Shown in pieces: positions 33,409 to 45,497 of a DNA stretch of 64,000 bases; positions within the stretch are counted from its first letter, which is position 1, and every line of letters begins with the position of its first letter. The DNA is from Petrosia ficiformis. Its lineage: Eukaryota; Porifera; Demospongiae; Haplosclerida; Petrosiidae. The position numbers and the translations under genes were made by a program. The notes below the pieces were generated by a model, which was not told the origin of the DNA, made no database searches, and worked only from the letters and a program-made list of their open reading frames with translations. Location: contig OX345636.1 in NCBI GenBank assembly GCA_947044365.1, positions 17,843,115 to 17,907,114 of the forward strand, given 5' to 3'.

Positions 33409-33540
33409 CCTATCAGATGGATTGGTTGGATGAATGATTTCAACTATGTTGTTGATCCTGGCATGCAGTATGCTGATATTATTGTCCCTACATTGGACGC
33501 ATCTTATATGATTGAACTACTCTTGACAAATGATAAACAG
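33409..33540 (+). pseudogene. Dynein remnant B, exon 4 (lead into AAA3)
   Basis: 44 codons from PIRWIGWMNDFNYVVDPGMQ to MIELLLTNDKQ, with CAAATTAG acceptor and GTGAGA donor. The next expected exon (Walker A of AAA3) is not found downstream. Confidence 0.88.
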
Positions 33541-34199
33541 GTGAGATATAATTATATACATATATAGGAGGTTGTGATTCTGATATCGATTATCAATTTG
33601 CCAAAATTGATTAATTAATTTTAGTGCTGAAACAAATATTGCTTTTTAGTATTCAAACACTCACTTTCCTTATTGAGCAAATATTTAAATGTTCACTTGC
33701 TTACTCATCATAAATTGTTTCTCACACAATATATTAAGTATTAACTCACCATTTTGATGTAAGTAGTTACAATACATGTTTATAACAGCAACCTCTGTGT
33801 TTTTATTGTTCGTTCCTGATATACAAGCCTAGAAAACAAGCAACACGAAGCAAGAAACTTCTCCATCGCCATTGATTTGCATAATAATTGCAGTTTTTTT
33901 TGTTTCTGCACATACATGTAAGCAAACATTAAATGAATAATTGAATACATGTACATAAAAATACATTCGAATACCAAAATAATGAACGAGTATCCAAATA
34001 TTGCAGTATTCATTTCAGCCGTAATTGTTTGTATTATGTGACTGGCTCTACAAAATCTGTATTATGATAACACTTACATGTACATGTACCTTGAAATGCT
34101 CACTTAATACTCAATAATTTAATATAGGAAACCAACTACATGTACATGTGATTTGCATTATGTTGTGTACTTGTTATTTAAGTGTACTATTTTTATTGT

Positions 34200-34330
34200 T
34201 ATTATTGTTATATGGACACTGGATGAGTGGGGAGAGTTAATTACGTTGGCATGCCATCAAAGATCTTTAATCCACCATTCCCGGTTCTCAAGACTGGACA
34301 TTCAGTGTTAAATTTTTCCTTATTTTCTAA
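34200..34330. repeat. Decayed fragment of repeat family F1
   Basis: GATGAGTGGGGAGAGTTAAT, ATCTTTAATCCACCATTCC and GGTTCTCAAGACTGGAC follow, with many changes, the F1 core found at 40505, 45785, 46860 and 47730. Confidence 0.45.
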
Positions 34331-34424
34331 GCCATTGTGGCTGTTCATTTTCTAAGCCATTGTGGCTGCTTATTGAACTGAAGGAGACTCCAATTTCATT
34401 GTAATAAGATCTGCTGGTCAGAGT

Positions 34425-34833
34425 TCATACATACATGTATATACATAGTATTACATACATGTACTTGCATACACATGCATACATACATACATACACACAT
34501 ACTTACATACATATATACATACATACATACATATATACATACATGTACATGCATACACTGCATACATACATGCATACACACATACTTACATACATATATA
34601 CATACATAGTATGTATGTATATATGTATGTAAGTATGTGTGTATGTATGTATGTATGCATATACATGTATGTATATATGTATGTATGTATTACATACATA
34701 CATATATACATACATGTATATGCATACATACATACATACACACATACTTACATACATATATACATACATACATACATATATACATACATGTACATAAATA
34801 TGTACATAATTATGTACATACATGCATATATAC
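34425..34833. repeat. Long ACAT/TATG microsatellite
   Basis: Tetranucleotide repeats with two inversions of direction (ACAT to TATG at about 34608 and back near 34690), so the block as a whole folds back on itself. Confidence 0.9.
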
Positions 34834-35555
34834 CAGGGATGAAAATAAAAGCTGGCCATCGGCCGAAACCCGTTCAATTAACTAGGTTGGCCGTCCATTT
34901 ATTCTACGATCGGTCGTCATGGCTGGACACACGGAATATGCGTGCTATATAAAAAAATTATAGTACTACACGTGTGCCTGTAATAATTACGTCATTATCA
35001 CGTGTCTAAAAACGCAATATGGCTACTCGAAAGAGCGTTTATTTTCAACACTGAAAACTATCAAGAATGAGAAAAGAACAAACCTCAGTTGTTCCACCTT
35101 AGATGACTTGCTTGAGGTCAACACTGAAGGCCCTACCTTGAGTAACTTTTCTGCTGATGCAGCAGTAGATTTGTGGTGGAGTGACAGCTCATCTGGGAGA
35201 AGAGTCAACCAGAAGCCTCGCAAGGAATATAGAAGACGGAAGCAAACCTCCACAGTGGCACATACATCAAGTGACTCTAGAAATGAGTCTGAAAGTGAAT
35301 TAGACCTGGACACATGGGATGACTGGTTTCATACATCTGATTCCTCAGATTGACTATTTTTAATGAGATCTCTTTTGTAAACACATTACATAACTATTTT
35401 TAATTATGATCTATTTTGTTAATACATAACAGTTGCTACTTTTATTATTGTTATTAAAATACAATGTGTCAGGTCAACAATCAGTGGTGGCAGGTCAAGT
35501 TACAGTGTGGTCTGACAAAGTTCAGGCTGTTGTGAAATAGTTATTTTCATCCCTG
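34834..35555 (+). mobile_element. hAT-family deletion derivative, 722 bp
   Basis: Ends CAGGGATGAAAATAA and TTATTTTCATCCCTG are 15-bp perfect terminal inverted repeats of hAT type. The interior holds the C-terminal hAT dimerisation domain: after a frameshift near 35045 the frame reads FSTLKTIKNEKRTNLSCSTL, then DDLLEVNTEGP and AAVDLWWSD, followed by a basic tail ending DSSD-stop at 35353. The catalytic part is deleted. Flanking 8-mers ATATATAC and ATATACGT do not match exactly; both lie in microsatellite that may have slipped. Confidence 0.85.
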
Positions 35556-35564
35556 ATATACGTA

Positions 35565-36175
35565 CATGTACATACATACATGCATACATACATACATGCA
35601 TACATACATGCATACATACATACATATATACATACATGTACATGCATACATACATACATACACACATACTTACATACATATATACATACATACATACATA
35701 TATACATACATGTACATAAATATGTACATAAATATGTACATACATGCATATATATGTACATGTACATACATACATACATACATACATATATACATACATA
35801 TATACATACATGTACATAAATATGTACATAAATATGTACATACATGCATATATATGTACATGTACATACATACATACATACATGCATACATACATACATG
35901 CATACCATACATACATACATATATACATACATACATACATATATACATACGTACATGTACATGCATACATACATACATACACACATACTTACATACATAC
36001 ATACATACATACATATATACATACATGTACATAAATGTGTACATAAATAATTATGTACATACATGCATATATACATACATGTACATACATACATACATAC
36101 ATACATGTACATACATACATACATACATACATACATGCATACATACGTACATGTACATACATACATACATAAAAT
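35565..36175. repeat. 600-bp ACAT-type microsatellite
   Basis: A mixture of ACAT, ATAC and GTACATGT units with a 100-bp sub-block (TGTACATAAATATGTACATA ... ATATATGTACATGTAC) repeated near 35710, 35810 and 36030. It directly abuts the hAT right end; a sister block abuts the left end. Confidence 0.9.
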
Positions 36176-37148
36176 ATTTGTATTATACATGTATTATTTG
36201 AAAGACTGATAATTGTTGTAATATTGTACATAATATAAGATTTGCACCCTACCCAGGGATGGACGCAGTACTGTACCCTGGTCAGTGCACACATCTTACA
36301 TGTACAATGGCTGAACTCATTTTATATTTGATCAAGAAATTGCTGCATTACACTTGTGCCGCCACCAATAATTTAACAATATTTATGGAGTGAGATATTT
36401 AATTTGAGGTCAATAATGTCTATCGCCCACTTACTTTATTAGTGTGTTTTGACCAATTTTTGCTTTTATTGTACATTTGATCAGTGGCCTAATTTCAAGT
36501 ATAATTTCTAATGTGAGCTATTTCATATGAAGTTTAATTAATTAACAGCAGTAACAAAAATTAGGAAGTGTCAGCAACTTCTATCTGTGGTGAAGCCATG
36601 TGAACTGCTTGCTGCTTAGCTGTTAATTTTGCTCCTCATGGTGGATTACATGACAAGATTGAGCTTTAATAATATGTATATCAGAGAGTACGGTAGTACT
36701 CTCTATGTAGGGATGGCACGGAAAAAAAAATGGCTGCCCATACATTTCAATTGCAAGTGATGAGCTTAAATCTCTGGTAACATATACAGACAAGTTTTAA
36801 TACACACATACCTGTTCATATCTAGTGTTTTTATGACTACAAACACCGTCTACATGACCAAATACTGTCGTTAAGGTAGAGAACCGACGAGTGGGAAAAC
36901 TGGCAAAATCTGCTTCATATTATTATTATTTTCCAGACAAATCATTTTTTTGTTTGTTGAACTATCACAATGATTCTAGCACCATTCCAATTGCATTTAT
37001 AGTAAAATTCTGGTCTTAAGGTAATGAGATGATATCTTCAGATACTATGAAAGAAGACAGTCTCAACGACTACAAACATTGGATCTCAAATTGGACGCCA
37101 TTTTCCTGAGTGGAATTTAATTACGCATGCGCATTTGTATACTCGGAA

Positions 37149-37360
37149 CATGGAAGCTGAAAAGGTACGTTGAAGTGCTTGGAATCATAATAACATTTGT
37201 GATCTTATAATAATGAATACAATAATTATTCAAGTATTAAAGCTATTGTATAATAATATTGTATACTATGATAAGCATTGAAATACTGAATGGTTGACAC
37301 AGTGACTGACGCTACTTCTTGTAGGACTGCAGACGTGAAACAGAGAATATACATCATCTG
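37149..37360 (+). CDS. Candidate 5' exons of an unidentified gene
   Basis: ATGGAAGCTGAAAAG ends at GTACGT (37149-37163). The next in-phase piece, behind CTTCTTGTAG, is GACTGCAGACGTGAAACAGA to a GTAAGT near 37360, encoding MEAEK then DCRRETENIHHL. Splice signals are good but the peptide is short and I find no continuation. Could be chance. Confidence 0.2.
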
Positions 37361-37514
37361 TAAGTGAAAGAGAATGATAATCAATACATGAATACAAAAG
37401 ACTGACCTTCATTGATAAACAAATTTTAATGCATTTATGATTGCATGATTTCTAATGATATATAGTATTTCTGCAAAAATATTCACACAATTAAAAAAAA
37501 AACAACAATCAAAA

Positions 37515-37830
37515 CAAGAATAATAAAAAACATTTTCCATAAAAGGGAAAGAAGATGTAGGGATGTCAAAACCCAAAAAGCATGCAAACAAGGTTGGGAA
37601 GCTAACATAGAACCTGAAATTAAAGAAACCACTTCCATATAACCCTACATAAGTACAGCTCTTTGTATTTTGTTTTATAGAGGTGTAAATACTTATGCAG
37701 GGTTATATGGAAGTGGTTTCTTTAATTTCAGGTCCTATGTTAGCTTCCCAACCTTGTTTGCCTGCTTTTTGGGTTTTGACATCCCTACATCTTCTTTCCC
37801 TTTTATGGAAAATGTTTTTTATTATTCTTG
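37515..37830. mobile_element. Large palindromic MITE, copy 2 (316 bp, arms about 150 bp)
   Basis: The left end CAAGAATAATAAAAAACATT and right end AATGTTTTTTATTATTCTTG are exact complements. The arms continue through GATGTAGGGATGTCAAAACC / GGTTTTGACATCCCTACATC to a centre near 37670. Nearly the whole element is one hairpin. Low arm divergence suggests it is young or homogenised. Confidence 0.9.
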
Positions 37831-37914
37831 TATATATATACAATGTATGTATATATATATATATATATATATTATAATTATATATATAAAATATTTATAT
37901 CATAATATATAATC

Positions 37915-38130
37915 AACACAAACCACTTCCATATAACCCTATACATAAGTACAGCTCTTTGTATTTTGTTTTATAGAGGTGTAAGTACTTATGTAGGGTT
38001 ATATGGAAGTGGTTTGTGTAAGTACTTATGTAGGGTTATATGTATGTTGTTTGTTTAATTTTGTGACCTACATTAATCTTCCAACCTTGTTCACATACTT
38101 TTTGGGTTTTGACGTCTCTACATCTTCTTT
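37915..38130. mobile_element. Palindromic MITE, copy 3 (truncated/rearranged)
   Basis: Contains CCACTTCCATATAACCCTAT, the CAGCTCTTTGTATTTTG centre, a partial tandem duplication of TAAGTACTTATGTAGGGTTA, then a full right arm ending TTTTTGGGTTTTGACG. Confidence 0.75.
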
Positions 38131-38234
38131 GCGAATGCCATTTGTTACAGAACCTCTTGAGGTACTAGATATGATGACTTTATTTTCATTACATAACATA
38201 TTATTCTGTAACAATGTATTGTGAATTTGGAATA

Positions 38235-38302
38235 CACTGTGCTGATGAGACCCAATAGGTCGAAACAGTCTGTATACATCTATATTCAGATTGTACACAG
38301 TT
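38235..38302 (+). ncRNA. Type I hammerhead ribozyme
   Basis: All conserved parts are present. Stem I: ACTGTG (38236-38241) pairs with CACAGT (38296-38301). The core CTGATGA is at 38242-38248. Stem II: GACC-CAATA-GGTC (38249-38261). GAAA is at 38262-38265. Stem III: ACAGTCTG (38265-38272) pairs with CAGATTGT (38287-38294), one G-U pair. Cleavage is predicted after the GTA triplet (A38295). Hammerheads with this layout occur in the terminal repeats of Penelope-like retroelements, which suggests a nearby element end. No reverse transcriptase lies within 4 kb. Confidence 0.85.
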
Positions 38303-38344
38303 GCCCTTACAAGAAATAATTAATTTTGTTAATATTCTTCAATT

Positions 38345-39107
38345 CCACTTTCATTTCAACAACAACAGTCACTTCAAACCAGGGATATAGGAGTCAGTTT
38401 GTCTGGCCTGTACAGTTTTATATTATTTATACTAAATGTATCATACACAAAGAATGGTAAAACATATGCAAAGCAAATAGACAAAGCATCAGTCAAGTCA
38501 AAGAAAAGGAATGTGGAAGAAGTTGACATCTCAGACAACAAACTTACGATCTGAAATTATAGCATGTGATTATGAATGAGTAGGAATACAGAAGATTATG
38601 TAATCAAATTACAAGATTACAATATAATTGTAATCATACCCTAAAAATGCACTAATAACTGTCGCAACATGACGTTACAAAAGAATCTCGTGAGTAAATA
38701 ATGCTTGTAATGGAGCTATTACAAAGTCAGTACATTCTTAAGTCCTTTCAGTCAGACACTGTTGGTTTCATGTATTTCCTGAATAAAGAATAAATAGCTA
38801 CTAGGTCTCCTGCTCGTGAGGAAGCCAAAACTAAGTGGTTTGAACAACTTTGTTTATTAGATGCAACAAATTGTTGCACTAAGTTGTAATCCATGTTTGC
38901 TTCTTGTATTTGACGTCACTAAGACGACAATGACCATAAAAGTGCTGTAACGCCCCCCTTAGCTATAGCGGTAACTAGCTAACCTCTTAGAGATCGCCAA
39001 TAGTCAGTTTTTTTTTGCTACAGACCAGAATTCATCTTTTTGGTAAGTTACTTGTACATTTTGATGGTTGCAGTGTTGGATTTCTAATTTACTCATGTAT
39101 GCATATG
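38345..39107. other. No gene seen
   Basis: Unique AT-rich sequence without supported coding exons. Confidence 0.5.
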
Positions 39108-39108
39108 A

Positions 39109-39163
<55 letters not shown>

Positions 39164-39348
39164 AGGTACATATCCCAACCAATTGACAACAGCTAACATC
39201 CCTTCATAATAATTAGGTACAGTAAGATGTGTTACACCATTATTATACCTTATCTGTACTCCTCCCAAGTCGAGTATTTGATGAATAAATAAACCTGTCG
39301 ACCAAGAACCTATAGATAGATAGATAGACAGATAGATAGATAGATACA

Positions 39349-39380
<32 letters not shown>

Positions 39381-39490
39381 CATACATACATGTACATACA
39401 TACATGTACATACATACATACATCCATGCATGCATATACATGTATACATATATAGCTACATACATACATACATACATACGCACACACGTA
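39108..39490. repeat. (TC)n, (GATA)n and (ACAT)n microsatellites
   Basis: (TC)n at 39108-39161, GATA at 39310-39345, ACAT/ACATGT at 39345-39480. Confidence 0.9.
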
Positions 39491-40127
39491 CATACTGACA
39501 AAAAGACCTTGTTCAGTGCTCTAGATCCATAATATGTGAATTTTCAACTTGAATATATCTTTGTCCCAAATTAAGGTATGATCCTTTACTTATTGGTCTA
39601 CATGTTGCCTGATCATGAGATGGGAAATGAGAAGGAGAGGATGAGAGGTTTGTGAATCAGATGAATAAATTTTGACAGTGATATAAAAATGCAACTTGAA
39701 CAATGACTACTTGTATGTATGCACGTACATGTATATGTACATACATACATACATACGACAGTACAAAATTACCCCTAAGCTATCAAATTAGGTACATCTA
39801 CATGTAAGTGATAATTAATTAGACTTGGATAGAAGCTTTACAGCACGTTCACAAGGCTACATAATTAAATGAGGCAAAAATCAATTCTAAAAGGAAGCTG
39901 CAACACATCAGTCTAGATAATTAAGTGAGGGAGACATTAATTCAAATAACCTAAGATCATAATTGGACAAGAGTGGTGAAAATCAGTCAGCTGTTAGCTC
40001 ACCATTTCCACGCCCCTTGTTCAGTATCAGTCCCCTGTTGGGTAGATTTATACCAGTCATGTTAGCCAGCAGATAAATCTGCTGTTCCCATTGAGCACTG
40101 CGAGGAGGTATGACATGGATTTTGCTC

Positions 40128-40262
40128 GGCACACACAGACACACACAGACACAAACACAGACACATAGACACAGACATACAAACACAAACACAAACACAG
40201 ACACACAAACACAGACACACAAACACAAACACACAGACACAGACAAACACACACACACACAG
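40128..40262. repeat. Variant (CA)n array (CACAGA/CACAAA)
   Basis: Hexamer-like alternation of ACACAG and ACAAAC. A second, similar array lies at 40830-40950. It ends exactly where repeat F1 starts. Confidence 0.9.
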
Positions 40263-40720
40263 CATCTGTAATAGTAATAGTAATAGCCTTGCAATAATTT
40301 TAATTATTAATTAAAAACGCCCACCTAAGATTAATTAGGAGTGCACATGTGTATAAGCACATGGTAGGTAAAGTTTTCAAGGGAGTAGGATCTTTTGTAA
40401 TCCAGTAGGAATAGGCCATTGTTTGACTTCAGGGTTTTGTAAGTAAGTTATTATTACATGTATTTACTGGTACATTGGTGAACAGGACTCTATAAGCATT
40501 TCCAGATACGGATAGAGAGGGGAGGGTTGGGATCCCACCAAGATGTCTTTAACCCCCATTTCTGGTTCCCAAGGCCAGACTATCCCTGTCAGAAGTCCAA
40601 TAACACCAAAGTATCAAAGCATATGTGAATATGTTAAAAGTTAAGATTGTTAAATACTGTTTGTGACACTGCATGCTTTTGACCAATAAAGTCCCAAATA
40701 TAGGAAAGATCTGAACCATG
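40263..40720. repeat. Repeat family F1, copy 1
   Basis: Starts AGCATCTGTAATAGTAATAG directly after (CA)n and includes GATAGAGAGGGGAGGGTTGG and TCTGGTTCCCAAGGCCAGAC. Close to the longer copies at 45543 and 46618. The shared boundary at a CA tract in all three suggests a minus-strand retroelement with a (GT)n tail. Its class is not certain. Confidence 0.7.
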
Positions 40721-40971
40721 AGTGAAATACTGAGTCGTCTGACTAAAGCTCAGAGGAGAATCACCGTCTTTGTTTCTGTGACAGGACAGAAACTTTACAC
40801 TGTTGGTGTTGGAATTGTGCACTACCTGCACACAAACACAGACACACAAACACAAACACACAAACACAAATACAAACACAGACACACAAACACACAAACA
40901 CAGACACAGACACAGACACACAAACACAGACACACAAACACAGACACAATTACATAATTACATATAAGTAC

Positions 40972-41125
40972 TAGTATTGATTTAATTAACTATAACTAAA
41001 CCCCTTTTAGTAAGGCATTGTGACTTTTATAAAACTACAAGTACACAGCAATAACTTAACTAAAATAAAATTAGCACTTTCAGTTAGTTGACTAAAACTG
41101 AAATCATTTTAGTAAGCCTAAATAG
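40972..41125. mobile_element. TAGTGTTGTTTTAG-type MITE, truncated copy
   Basis: Begins TAGTATTGATTTAATTAAC and shares ACTAAACCCCTTTTAGTAAG with the 52242 copy. The right terminal repeat is missing. Confidence 0.55.
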
Positions 41126-41499
41126 TTTCACTATACTTACAGCATAAAACTGTGATAACTATAAATAACAGTGGTGATTACACTTATACTGTATGTACAT
41201 AGAATAGTTACATACATGTACATATATACACATACATGTACATGATAAGATATGTATTCCAGAACTGTACTGTATAGACACATACATGTACATAGATACA
41301 CATACATCTACATATATACACACATACATGATGATTTATCTAGTAACATACATGTACATGTATTCATACACGTACATGTACATACTGACATATGGCCACC
41401 TAGCCTGGCATCTTATAACTATTACGTATAGTTTAATATTATAAGGTTAATATACTATAGTTAATATAATAAGGTTAATGCATGATTATACTGTAACTT

Positions 41500-41600
41500 A
41501 ATACCCTTACATGTACTATAGTGTATAGCTTAATGTCATAAGATCATTAAAATTTAATACATATTACAGACATGGGGTCAATTACAATACAATGTAATAC
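41500..41600. repeat. Dispersed repeat shared with 54226-54320
   Basis: CTGTAACTTAATACCCTTAC and ACAGACATGGGGTCAATTAC occur in the same order at both sites with small indels. Confidence 0.75.
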
Positions 41601-41792
41601 ATTACTATATTACATTCATGAGTTATGAGAATTGATTAAACATTGTTATGAATAATTAATATACCAACTCAACATGAACTACCAGTAGTAAAACTACAGT
41701 TCTGATCAAGTTACCAATAGACTCAGAATAATATGAATATCTGGGCAAAATTTCCAAAGATCTTTGGTTTGATAATTAACAGCATTAGGAGT

Positions 41793-41793
<1 letters not shown>

Positions 41794-41844
<51 letters not shown>

Positions 41845-41960
41845 ACACATGTCACCTAACTTTACGTGCACCTTAGATCAGACAAGAGAAAGTCCCCCTC
41901 CTGTCCACACACACACACATATAATTATATATATAATTATATATATATATATATATATAA

Positions 41961-41999
<39 letters not shown>

Positions 42000-42000
42000 T
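41794..42000. repeat. (CA)n and (TA)n microsatellites
   Basis: (CA)n 41794-41849 and 41905-41922; (TA)n 41922-41997. The stretch 42000-43205 has no gene I can support; one IR (TCAGGTGAC ... GTCACCTGA) lies at 42875-42922. Confidence 0.85.
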
Positions 42001-43207
42001 CTAATGTTACAGCTATATGTATATTATAATTATATATGTATAACACACACTGAGGTTGTTTATCCTTACAAGTGAGCAACCTCATAATTATGACAGCTTG
42101 AAATTAAGTGTAGAGTCACACCCAAAGGAGGCCACATCAGCCACAAATTGCAAGTTTCTACTGGCATGCTTGGAAACAGAATATCAAAATACATATATAT
42201 TAAAGTGTGGTCTTCTAATGTGCTATTTTTCTTTTGGTAACTGAACAATTAAAAAAAAAACACGGAACAACAAATGAACAAACAAACAAAGTTAACAAAC
42301 AGACAAGCAAAAATAAAGGTGAATAAAAAAAATTCTTAATAATCTTTCTACTACAAAACATAAAAGCAAGCAATGCCAATCTGATTATCACAGGTATAAG
42401 GAGTGTAAATATGACCATGTAATTAATTACAAGGAAAAAAATTTACTTGATTCAAGAAGTACATGTTATGGACGTCAGGTTTAATATCATAACTTTATAA
42501 CTACAAGGTTTTAGCAAAAGCCTCTTGTTATTATTGATCCTTGTATAATTTGCAGTCTGCCAGTAGCTCATTTGAGCCACCAATGTTCGTAGTTTTCTCA
42601 AAATTTTGCAAACACACAGACAGACAGAGAGACAGACACACAATATGATTACCGTACCCTTCCACCTACACTTTGCAGCAAGGGTAATAACAGAAGTTGA
42701 TAAAATACTATACATCTCACACTGAACTCATTCATTGTTACAAGACAGTAAGTAGTATTAGGGTTGTTTATAATATTATATAATGATAGTGTAATTAATT
42801 GTTTAATGGTTAAGTAGATTGATGTGAGATCTTCAATAATTTCAATGGCCAATAGTCTACTATTCAGTGCACATCAGGTGACATTGAGCCAATCACATTT
42901 CATTATAGTAGTCACCTGATCGTGTTTTAAACAACATAGTGCATTAAGTATTCGTGTGTGAAAATGTAACTAAAAGTATGTCAGATGTGCATTCCTTATG
43001 GTGTAAAGACAAAATAACAATGCTATTCAGCAAGTATGGGAAATTGCTATCTACATTTATATCTATGATATTTTACCAGTAGCTGCAAACAGTAATATGA
43101 ATGAGGTAAATAATCACATGACTGTCTAAGTCAACACTAACAAGATATTCTAGAAAGTCACCTCATGTGACCTAATATAGTGAGTTTTTATGGTAAGAAC
43201 TTCCTTT

Positions 43208-45495
43208 AACACACACACACACACACGCACACACACACACACATCATCAACGCCAACTACTACATCTGAACTCAGTTCTAAATTCGTGGCCACAATATGA
43301 GACAATGTTCTTCCAACAATTAGAAAGGGCTATCATCCACAACACAATAACTCTTGAAATAAACAGTATCAGACAAGAAACCATCGTCTTAGAGATTGAA
43401 AAACTAATTATCAGTGAAGAAAATCCTGCTGTCATCAAACGTTACTACAATGACTTCATGAACACAAACAACATCCCTGTCAATCATCACACTCTTCCAG
43501 AATTAAGAAAAATGATCACCCTTGCATCTGTCAACCTCACAGTTAACAATCAAATAAATGACAACACCTCAACCACCAATCTCAGAAAACGGAAATTGAC
43601 AAGTCCACAGCCACCATCCAAAAAACAACCCAAAACAAACCATTTTTTAGCCATGCGTTCTCCACATCAACACAAAAAGACTTAATACATAATCTTAGCT
43701 CAATGCACTTAACAACCGCAGACTTGAGCTACTTTCCAAAGGACTCTCATTTACCCCTACACCTATGCACAATATCCCTAAAGACTATTTAAACCTGTTA
43801 CAGCAATATGATCAATATGCAAGAACCATCCGTTCACAATACCTCAAAACACAATCAAGACAAAATCTAGCACCACACAACATAACACCACCACTTAATT
43901 CTGACACAGCACAAATATTCAGAAAAACGAAATTCCTCAAAAATAAACCAATCCAACAAACACATCCACTTGATAGTTGCCAAAATTCACTTGTAGAAAA
44001 ATATATCCATAGCACCAAAATCATTATTAATGACAATCTACCAAAATTGTATTACTCCCCAAAACATCAATCAAACTTATCAATACAACAACGAAAAGCA
44101 ATCAAAAAACTAGTAAATAACAGACAACATATTACCATCAAACCCGCCGACAAAAATCTTGGCATTGTGGTCCTAGACACTGATGATTACCTCAAACAAT
44201 GCATTATACATTTAACAAACCAATCTATCTACCGGGTCACAAACAATTACCCTGAAATGGAGATAACACGACTGATCACCAACATAATAATACCATATAA
44301 ACAGCTGATCACAAGATGTCACAAAAAATTATATCAATATCTACAGCCACAGAAAAAACATCAAGTACCCCAGTTCTATGGTATCCCAAAAATCCATAAA
44401 CAATACACCAATATACCACCTATACGTCCCATAATATCACACTCAAATTCACTGTTATCACATACTGCTCAGTTCATCGACCATGTATTACAACCTCTAT
44501 CAAAATCGTATCCAGACTACCTACAAAATTCCACTTCTCTTATTCAAACACTTGATAATTTAACAGTATCTGAAAACACCACATTAGTTAGTAACTATCG
44601 ATGTCGTCAATCTATATCCTTCAATACCACAAACTGAGTGTCTAGAAATAATTTACAATGAAATGTATACACACTCAGACCTCATTCTATTCGATCCAAA
44701 TCTTGTAATAAAACTTCTTCACATCAACATAAACTATAATTACTTCGAACTCATAAAAATCTATTTTCAGCAAATTCAAGGAACAGCAATGGGTGCAGCA
44801 TTCTCCCCATCATTAGCAAACATCTTTATGTCCGTAATATTACGACATTTCCTAAACACACAAAAACAGATATATAGATGATATTTTCATGATTTGGTCA
44901 AATGAGCACAATCTCACAGAATTTATGAACAGCTTGAACACGTTTCACCCAAATCTCAAATTTACAAATCATCAGTCAAACACGTCTACAGATTTCCTAG
45001 ACCTCACTATCTATAAAGGTTACCGATTTAGCAACAAGAATATCCTAGACATTAAAACCTTCCAGAAACCACAAAACCTTTATCAATACCTACATTATAA
45101 CTCTAATAATGTAGAATCGGTTCATAAAGGCCTCATTATTGGTGAATGCATAAGATATATAAGATCAAACACATGCGAAGAACAGTACAACATCCAAAAA
45201 CAACTATTTAAAAATCGACTTCTAAAAAGAAGATACCCAACAGATATCATCAACAAATATACCCAAAGCTTTCCATATTCCAAACGGCTATATCTATTAC
45301 GTCAACAACAACCATGCCATAAAAGTAAAGAAACACCTATTTTTAAATGTCTACCTCCACCCCAATACCAACACCTCAAACATATTATTTTACAAAAATT
45401 CCACTACATCAAAAAATATGTGAACAGACCACTCGTGATCACATTAGGATATCCAATATTAAAGAAGAGAGCCCCTAGTCTCCACCCCTGTATCA

Positions 45496-45497
<2 letters not shown>
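43208..45497 (+). pseudogene. Penelope-like element reverse transcriptase (frameshifted)
   Basis: The PLE-specific N-terminal motif is present as ELLSKGLSFTPTP (about 43725-43765, in a different frame from the block before it). The main frame 43765-44637 has ITIKPADKNLGIVVLDTDDY, PQFYGIPKIHK and RPIISHSNS, the fingers of PLE RTs. A 4-base insertion near 44595 breaks the frame just before motif A (TIDVVNLYPSIP in the next frame). IQGTAMGAAFSPSLANIFM (motif B) follows. A one-base shift near 44875 precedes an intact catalytic YIDDIFMIW box. The thumb region FHPNLKFTNHQS and TDFLDLTIYKG follows, to 45497. No GIY-YIG endonuclease is visible before the sequence enters (CA)n. At least three frameshifts make it inactive. 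It begins after a (CA)n tract at 43208-43243. Confidence 0.88.

Larger units (their letters stand above)
29690..33540 (+). pseudogene. DNAH1-like: DNAH1-like dynein heavy chain remnant B: AAA2 to start of AAA3
   Basis: Four exons: 29690-29943, 31959-32078, 32672-about 32939 and 33409-33540, in gene order with GT-AG borders. They encode the AAA2 core (LDDNKKLCLSSGEIIKLTEV), the AAA2-AAA3 linker and the lead into AAA3 (IIVPTLDASYMIELLLTN). These segments precede remnant A in any dynein but lie downstream of it here. The invariant SRCGM motif reads SHCGM (CAT at 29809-29811). A run of seven A at 32921-32927 shifts frame to a TAA at 32930; six A would read on smoothly to the next exon. The AAA3 Walker A exon is missing. 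The intron at 29944-31958 hosts a TIR element. Confidence 0.85.

Noticed and set aside
34834..35555. Exact 8-bp target duplication for the hAT element
   Set aside because: Flanks ATATATAC and ATATACGT differ; the microsatellite context makes a claim unsafe.
35500..36201. Several overlapping frames of more than 100 residues rich in Tyr, Met, Cys, His, Thr
   Set aside because: All come from the ACAT-type microsatellite, which lacks stops in many frames on both strands.
42215..42418. Hydrophobic 67-residue minus-strand frame resembling a membrane peptide
   Set aside because: Poly-A/AAC-rich sequence read in reverse gives Phe/Leu/Val runs; no start context or neighbours support it.
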